Origin: DATBFX01 sp036558305
GTDB lineage: Bacteria > Chloroflexota > Chloroflexia > Thermomicrobiales > UBA6265
Length of the DNA: 9,870 nucleotides
Assembly: GCA_036558305.1 (NCBI GenBank)
Contig: DATBFX010000082.1
Location: 1-9,870 of the forward strand
Direction: 5' to 3'
Each line of letters starts with the position of its first letter. Positions within the stretch are counted from its first letter, which is position 1. This document shows positions 6,086 through 9,870 of the stretch, piece by piece. Both the position numbers and the translations under genes were made by a program. Under the pieces are notes generated by a model. It was not told the origin of the DNA, ran no database searches, and saw only the letters and a list, made by a program, of their open reading frames with translations.

Positions 6086-7249
6086 GTGAGTGCTGGACTG
6101 GTGCCCCGAACCGATTTCCTCGGATTGGACGCGGACGCGGTCACCCACCTTTACACCGCCGCCGAATGTCCCATGCTCGGGATTGCCGCCGCGGCGATGA
6201 CCGAGTACGCCGCCTGGAAGTCGCGGGCGGAAGCGGGCCGGGCGCACCACCGCGAGGTGACCGACTCCTGCAAGACCCGCTTGGCGCAACTGTTGGGGGC
6301 AAGTACCGACGAGATCGCGTTGCTCGGGTCGGCCTCGGAGGCCATCAACGCGGTCGCGGCCGCCGTCGACCTCGAAGCGGGCGACAACGTGGTCATCAAC
6401 GATCTGGAGTTTCCGTCGGTCGTGCTGCCGTGGTTGCGCCTGCGCGAGCGGGGAATCGACGTCCGCCTCGTTCGCCACCAGAACTGGGAGATCCCGACCG
6501 ACCTTCTCCTCGCCGCCGTCGACGACCGCACGCGGGTGGTCGCCCTCAGCCACGTCAGCTACGTGAACGGCTGGCGCCACGACGTCGAGGCGATCTCGAC
6601 TGCCCTCCGGGGAACCCGGACGCGCTTCTTGCTCGATGCCACCCAGACGGTCGGCGTCTTGCCCGTCCAGGCGGCGCTGGCCGACTTCCTCGTCAGCAGC
6701 ACCTACAAGTGGTTGCTCGGCACGCACGGCCTCGGGGTGCTATACGTCAATCGAGACACCGTCGGGCAACCCGAACCGGCGGCGATCGGTTGGTTTTCGC
6801 TGGAGACCGCGTTCACCGAAGACCGCTACGAGCGGTACCGCCTCCGCGCCGACGCGGGCCGGTTCGAGACCGGTTACCTCAACTTCCCGGCGATCTACGC
6901 CCTGAATGCCTCGGTCGGCTACCTCCTGGAAATCGGCGTGGACCGGATCGCCGCGCACGCGCACGCCCTCGGCGACGAGTTGATCGCCGGTCTCTCGGGG
7001 CTCGGCTTGACGGTCACCACGCCCGCCGTTCGGGCTCGACGCGGGGCGAGCGTGACCTTCCTGCACGAGCGTGCGGCGGAGATCGGCCAGCGATTGGCGG
7101 CAACGGGGGTCTACGTCTGGGCGGGTGACGGACGGGTGCGAGCCTCGGCCCACGCCTTCAACGACTCGCGGGACGTCGAACGATACCTGGACGCCCTGAC
7201 CACGGTGAACGACGAGCAGCGGGCCAGCGCACGAAGGGTTGGTGGGTGA
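6086..7249 (+). CDS. Class V aminotransferase-fold PLP-dependent enzyme
   Basis: This 387-residue fold-type I PLP enzyme is of the class V group (NifS/SufS, isopenicillin-N epimerase, kynureninase, aminotransferases). The PLP lysine is K208 in S-S-T-Y-K-W-L-L-G, and D184 with Q187 (L-L-D-A-T-Q-T-V-G) holds the cofactor ring nitrogen. The region N-D-L-E-F-P-S covers the phosphate side, and the N-terminus has the L-Y-T-A-A-E-C-P variant of the usual N-N-A-A-x-x-P. The only cysteines are C28 and C62. The C-terminal half has none, so the catalytic Cys of cysteine desulfurases is absent and this is not a NifS/SufS enzyme. Start at 6086 follows a strong ribosome site, 19 bp after the oxidoreductase stop. 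The stop codon overlaps the next start by 4 bp. Transamination, epimerisation or elimination on an amino-bearing intermediate are all possible; the reaction is unassigned. Confidence 0.88.
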   Translation: MSAGLVPRTDFLGLDADAVTHLYTAAECPMLGIAAAAMTEYAAWKSRAEAGRAHHREVTDSCKTRLAQLLGASTDEIALLGSASEAINAVAAAVDLEAGDNVVINDLEFPSVVLPWLRLRERGIDVRLVRHQNWEIPTDLLLAAVDDRTRVVALSHVSYVNGWRHDVEAISTALRGTRTRFLLDATQTVGVLPVQAALADFLVSSTYKWLLGTHGLGVLYVNRDTVGQPEPAAIGWFSLETAFTEDRYERYRLRADAGRFETGYLNFPAIYALNASVGYLLEIGVDRIAAHAHALGDELIAGLSGLGLTVTTPAVRARRGASVTFLHERAAEIGQRLAATGVYVWAGDGRVRASAHAFNDSRDVERYLDALTTVNDEQRASARRVGG

Positions 7250-8229
7250 AAACGCGAGCCATCGTCATCGCCGAGCCGTTCAAGGTCCAGTTACGCGAGG
7301 TGGAATTGCCGGCGCCGCAGCCGCACGAGGTGGTTGTTCGCACGCTGTTCTCGGGGATCAGCGTCGGCACCGAGCGCCACTACATCACCGGCGTCTACGC
7401 CGACATGGGACAGGACGTGGCCGCCAACTACCCCTTCGTCACGGGCTACCAGCGGAGCGGCGTCGTCGAGTCGGTCGGCGGTGCGGTCGACGACCTGGCC
7501 GTGGGTGACCTCGTGATCATGGGTCGGTCCCGCCTCGCCGATCCGCGGTTGAAGGGCGGTGCCGGCCACGTCGGGATCGGCGTCTTCGACGCCAAACAGG
7601 TCTACAGACTCCCGGCCGGTGCCGATCCGGAAGCGGCGGCGCTCTGGGTGATGGCCGGGGTCGGACTCCACGGCGCCCGGATGACGGCCGTCCGCGCCGG
7701 CGAGGTGGTCGCGGTCATCGGTCTCGGGATGATCGGTCAGATGGCGGCGCAGGCGGCCCGTCTCCGGGGCGCGCGGGTGATCGCGTCGGACCGCGACGCC
7801 CGGCGCGTGGAGATCGGCCGGCACAGCGCCGACGAGGTGTTCCAGGGCACGGCGGAGGAGTTCGCCGACCACGTGCTGGCGACGCATCCCGCGGGCGTCG
7901 ACGTGGTCGCCGACACGGGCGCAAAGGTCGAGGTCTGGGAGACGTGCCAACGGCTGGCCCGGCGGGAAGGCCGCGTCAACCTGCAGGGGTATTACCCCGG
8001 TTCGTTCCGGATCGATTCGTACAACGCCCACGTCCGCCGGATGCAGATCTTCTGCCCCTCCGGGTACGACGACCCGAACGAGATCGCGGCGGCGATCCCC
8101 CGCTTCTCGATCCAACCCTTGATCACCCATCGTTTCACCGCCGGCGAGGCGGAATCGGCGTACGACCTCGTGATCCGCGCGCCGAAGGAGATCGTCGGCG
8201 GCATCATCGACTGGAGGACGGAGGCTTGA
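7246..8229 (+). CDS. MDR-superfamily dehydrogenase lacking zinc ligands (BchC/'SGTE'-like)
   Basis: This is a 327-residue medium-chain dehydrogenase/reductase. The N-terminal GroES-like domain covers about residues 10-120, with S36-G-I-S-V-G-T-E43 where zinc enzymes have G-x-C-x-T-D. The later G-H-E site reads G-Y68-Q69, and the four structural-zinc cysteines are missing, so neither zinc site exists. The Rossmann domain has G159-L-G161-M-I-G164 and an acidic D182 at the end of the second strand, which favours NAD over NADP. The S-x-G-T-E signature recalls the branch with bacteriochlorophyllide dehydrogenase BchC and other zinc-type dehydrogenase-like proteins, but I do not claim that function. 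The GTG start overlaps the previous stop in GTGA, indicating translational coupling with the PLP enzyme, so the two products probably act in consecutive steps. Confidence 0.88.
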   Translation: MKTRAIVIAEPFKVQLREVELPAPQPHEVVVRTLFSGISVGTERHYITGVYADMGQDVAANYPFVTGYQRSGVVESVGGAVDDLAVGDLVIMGRSRLADPRLKGGAGHVGIGVFDAKQVYRLPAGADPEAAALWVMAGVGLHGARMTAVRAGEVVAVIGLGMIGQMAAQAARLRGARVIASDRDARRVEIGRHSADEVFQGTAEEFADHVLATHPAGVDVVADTGAKVEVWETCQRLARREGRVNLQGYYPGSFRIDSYNAHVRRMQIFCPSGYDDPNEIAAAIPRFSIQPLITHRFTAGEAESAYDLVIRAPKEIVGGIIDWRTEA

Positions 8230-8261
8230 CCGGACCGCAGAGGAGATGGTCCGCGTCCTCC

Positions 8262-8350
8262 GTAGGGGCGGACCGCCGTGTCCGCCCGGTCACGTCGTCG
8301 CTCATGCAGGAGGGCGGACATCGCCCAAAGGGCACCCGGTCCGCCCCTCC
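8262..8350. repeat. Compound foldback repeat between the two MDR genes
   Basis: An 89-bp element built from nested inverted repeats. Outer arms 8264-8275 and 8337-8348 match perfectly over 12 bp (AGGGGCGGACCG). Inner arms 8279-8287 and 8312-8320 match perfectly over 9 bp (TGTCCGCCC). A third mini-hairpin, GCCC-AAA-GGGC, lies at 8323-8333. The whole could fold into a branched stem. The GTAGGGGCGGACC opening resembles dispersed intergenic palindromes that I recall from Chloroflexota and cyanobacteria. There is no open reading frame of merit and no T-run. It occupies the only long intergenic gap (8230-8445) in the enzyme block, so it may also separate or attenuate transcription. Confidence 0.7.
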
Positions 8351-8445
8351 AGAGGGCGTGGACCGACTCCGTTGCAAAGTGGTGTGGGCCGACCGCACGC
8401 CCGCGTCGATCGGATGCCAGGTTTCGGTGTGAGGAGCAAGGGAAC

Positions 8446-9591
8446 GTGGAGCATTTTCGCAGCCGGGGGAGCGTGCTCGACAAAGCAAACGGGACGTTCG
8501 CGATCCGCGAGTTCGATTTGCCGCCGCCCGAGCCGGGCGGTGTGATCGTCCGCCAGGAACTGGCGGGGATGTGCGGGACCGATTACCACGTCTTCCGCGG
8601 GCACTGGCCGAACCACCCGTTCCCCGTTTTGCTGGGCCACGAGAACGTCGGTGTGCTGCACGCGCTGGGCGAGGGGGTGACGACCGATTTCGCGGGGCGA
8701 CCGGTCCAGGTCGGCGACCGGGTGGTGACGATCTCGACCGGGGGCGCCTGCGGGCAGTGCTACGCCTGCGTCGTCTTGAACCAACCCGGTCTCTGTCCGA
8801 ACCGGGTGATGGAGCGGCCGTCGCTCGACGCCGTCGACGGCGAGCGCATCCACGTCTTCGGCGGCGGGTACGCCGAACTCCTGCGGCTGCGGCCGAATCG
8901 CTACGTCATGTTCAAGACGGACCTCGATCCCGCGGCGGCGGTGATGCTGGAACCGCTCTCGAATTCGATCCACGGCTTCGAGCGCACACCGGTCCGCCTC
9001 GGCGAAACGGTCGTGATCCAGGGGTCGGGCGGGATCGGGTTGCCGGCGGTCGCGGTCGCCAAGCTCTCGGGCGCGCTGCGCATCATCGTCGTCGGCGGGC
9101 CGAAGGGACGACTCGAACTGGCCAAGGAGTGCGGCGCGGACGTCTGCCTCGACATCGCCGACGTACCCGCCGTCGAGGACCGGATCCGCATCGTGCGGGA
9201 GGAGACACCGGGCGGGATCGGCGCCGACGTCGTCGTCGGCGCGACGGGCATCGCCGCCACCGTCACCGAGGGGATCGCCTACCTGCGTCCCGGCGGAGCA
9301 CTCTGCGAGATCGGGAACGCGACCGACAGCGGCGAGATTCCGTTCAGTCCCTACCGCGACCTGCTGGGCAAGCGTGCGCTCCTGGCCGGGATCGCGGGCA
9401 CGGGCGTCAAGCACTACGCGCTCGCGCTCAGGGTGCTCGAGAAGGGCGGTTTTCCGTACCAGGCGATGGTCTCGCACCGGCTACCGATCGAGCGGGTCGC
9501 CGAGGGGATCGGCGCGCTCGGCGGCGGCTATCGGATCGACGGCCGCGACGCGATCAAGATCGCGGTGGCACCCAACGGAGCGGTTGCCTGA
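8446..9591 (+). CDS. Zinc-dependent MDR alcohol/polyol dehydrogenase
   Basis: This is a 381-residue zinc-containing medium-chain alcohol dehydrogenase. The catalytic zinc ligands are C43 (G-M-C-G-T-D), H65-E66 (L-L-G-H-E-N) and E169 (M-L-E-P-L). The structural zinc cysteines are C102, C105, C108 and C117; the last spacing is 8 residues instead of the usual 7. The Rossmann motif is G193-S-G-G-I-G198, followed by V-V-G-G-P-K-G-R where an acidic residue normally selects NAD, so cofactor choice is uncertain. It looks closest to the TM0436-like branch of threonine/sorbitol-dehydrogenase relatives. GTG 8446 is chosen because GAGGAG lies 9 bases upstream and the conserved first strand (G-S-V-L-D-K) begins a few residues later; the open frame from 8278 only reads through the foldback repeat. 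It likely oxidises a secondary alcohol in the pathway of this cluster. Confidence 0.92.
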   Translation: MEHFRSRGSVLDKANGTFAIREFDLPPPEPGGVIVRQELAGMCGTDYHVFRGHWPNHPFPVLLGHENVGVLHALGEGVTTDFAGRPVQVGDRVVTISTGGACGQCYACVVLNQPGLCPNRVMERPSLDAVDGERIHVFGGGYAELLRLRPNRYVMFKTDLDPAAAVMLEPLSNSIHGFERTPVRLGETVVIQGSGGIGLPAVAVAKLSGALRIIVVGGPKGRLELAKECGADVCLDIADVPAVEDRIRIVREETPGGIGADVVVGATGIAATVTEGIAYLRPGGALCEIGNATDSGEIPFSPYRDLLGKRALLAGIAGTGVKHYALALRVLEKGGFPYQAMVSHRLPIERVAEGIGALGGGYRIDGRDAIKIAVAPNGAVA

Positions 9592-9666
9592 GGAAGCGGT
9601 CGATAAAAGCGCGCGATGCGGGCGGCCGCAGCGCGGAGGAAATCGCGGAGAAGGGAGTCGACGGCG

Positions 9667-9870
9667 GTGTCACGGTTGATGCGGATCGGTTTCGTCGGGT
9701 GCGGCAGCCACGCGACGCAAAACATCTATCCCGCCCTGCGACTGGGCGTCAACGGCTCTCCGACTCTCAAGGAGCCGATCGGCGAGTTGATCGCCTGCTG
9801 CGATTTGAAAGAGGATCTGGCCAAGCGCAACGCGAAGGTCTTCGCCTTCGAGCGTTACTACACCGATCAC
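9667..9870 (+). CDS. Second Gfo/Idh/MocA family oxidoreductase, N-terminal part (runs off window)
   Basis: The first 68 codons of another Rossmann-fold oxidoreductase, open to the right window edge. The nucleotide-binding loop reads R-I-G-F-V-G11-C-G13-S-H-A, then N-I-Y-P-A-L, and the second strand ends I-A-C-C-D-L, with D46 expected to contact the NAD ribose. The Y-Y-T-D segment near residue 64 follows the usual family order. The GTG at 9667 is preceded by AGGGAG at 9652-9657; an ATG at 9679 is possible but 21 bases from that motif, and an ATG at 9616 has no ribosome site. It differs clearly from the first Gfo/Idh gene (G-C-G-S-H-A versus G-L-G-R-F-G), so the two are not a recent duplication. 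The E-K-P motif and catalytic residues lie outside the window. Confidence 0.82.
   Translation, partial: MSRLMRIGFVGCGSHATQNIYPALRLGVNGSPTLKEPIGELIACCDLKEDLAKRNAKVFAFERYYTDH

Noticed and set aside
6086..7249. Cysteine desulfurase (NifS/SufS) assignment for the class V enzyme
   Set aside because: The catalytic cysteine of the C-terminal loop is absent; the only cysteines are at residues 28 and 62.
8278..8445. N-terminal extension of the zinc MDR frame
   Set aside because: It reads through the foldback repeat and is Arg-rich; the GTG at 8446 sits just before the conserved first strand.
1..9870. CRISPR arrays, tRNA or rRNA genes, transposase genes
   Set aside because: No regularly spaced repeats, no tRNA-like cloverleaf sequence noticed, no rRNA sequence and no transposase domain were seen on either strand.

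Overview
The window is GC-rich and every convincing gene is on the plus strand. It looks like bacterial chromosome, most likely Chloroflexota (Thermomicrobia-like) or another high-GC monoderm. The evidence for this is the strong G/C preference at third codon positions, a sugar-binding protein with a twin-arginine (Tat) export signal, many GTG starts, and an intergenic foldback repeat beginning GTAGGGGCGGACC, a style I recall from Chloroflexota and cyanobacteria. The lineage is an inference and was not tested by search.

Layout. (1) Positions 3-452 hold the C-terminal end of an MmgE/PrpD-family gene. It is followed 44 bp later by the first ~50 codons of a dihydropyrimidinase/hydantoinase-type amidohydrolase (from 497), which loses family similarity at about 635-650 and is a broken remnant. 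(2) Positions 646-891 are a relatively AT-rich regulatory leader with a promoter-like patch and an inverted repeat. (3) Positions 892-1617 encode a GntR regulator of the FCD subfamily. (4) Positions 1728-5001 encode an ABC importer of the CUT1 carbohydrate type: a Tat-exported binding protein and two permeases. A perfect 15-bp GC hairpin lies between the binding protein and the first permease. No ATPase gene is present. (5) From 5038 to the window end lies a run of enzyme genes: a Gfo/Idh/MocA oxidoreductase, a class V PLP-dependent aminotransferase-fold enzyme, an MDR dehydrogenase without zinc ligands, a zinc-dependent MDR dehydrogenase, and the start of a second Gfo/Idh/MocA oxidoreductase. 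A compound foldback repeat sits between the two MDR genes.

Interpretation. The parts fit one inducible catabolic unit. The regulator would sense a small acid or sugar-derived ligand, the importer would bring in a carbohydrate-like compound (sugar, polyol, cyclitol or amino derivative), and four nicotinamide-dependent oxidoreductases plus one PLP enzyme would process it. The combination does not match a pathway I can name, so the substrate is unassigned. The transporter genes start with ATG, while all five downstream enzyme genes start with GTG, and the PLP enzyme and zinc-less MDR overlap by 4 bp. The broken amidohydrolase next to the regulator suggests that the cluster, or a deletion at its edge, disrupted an older PrpD-hydantoinase operon.
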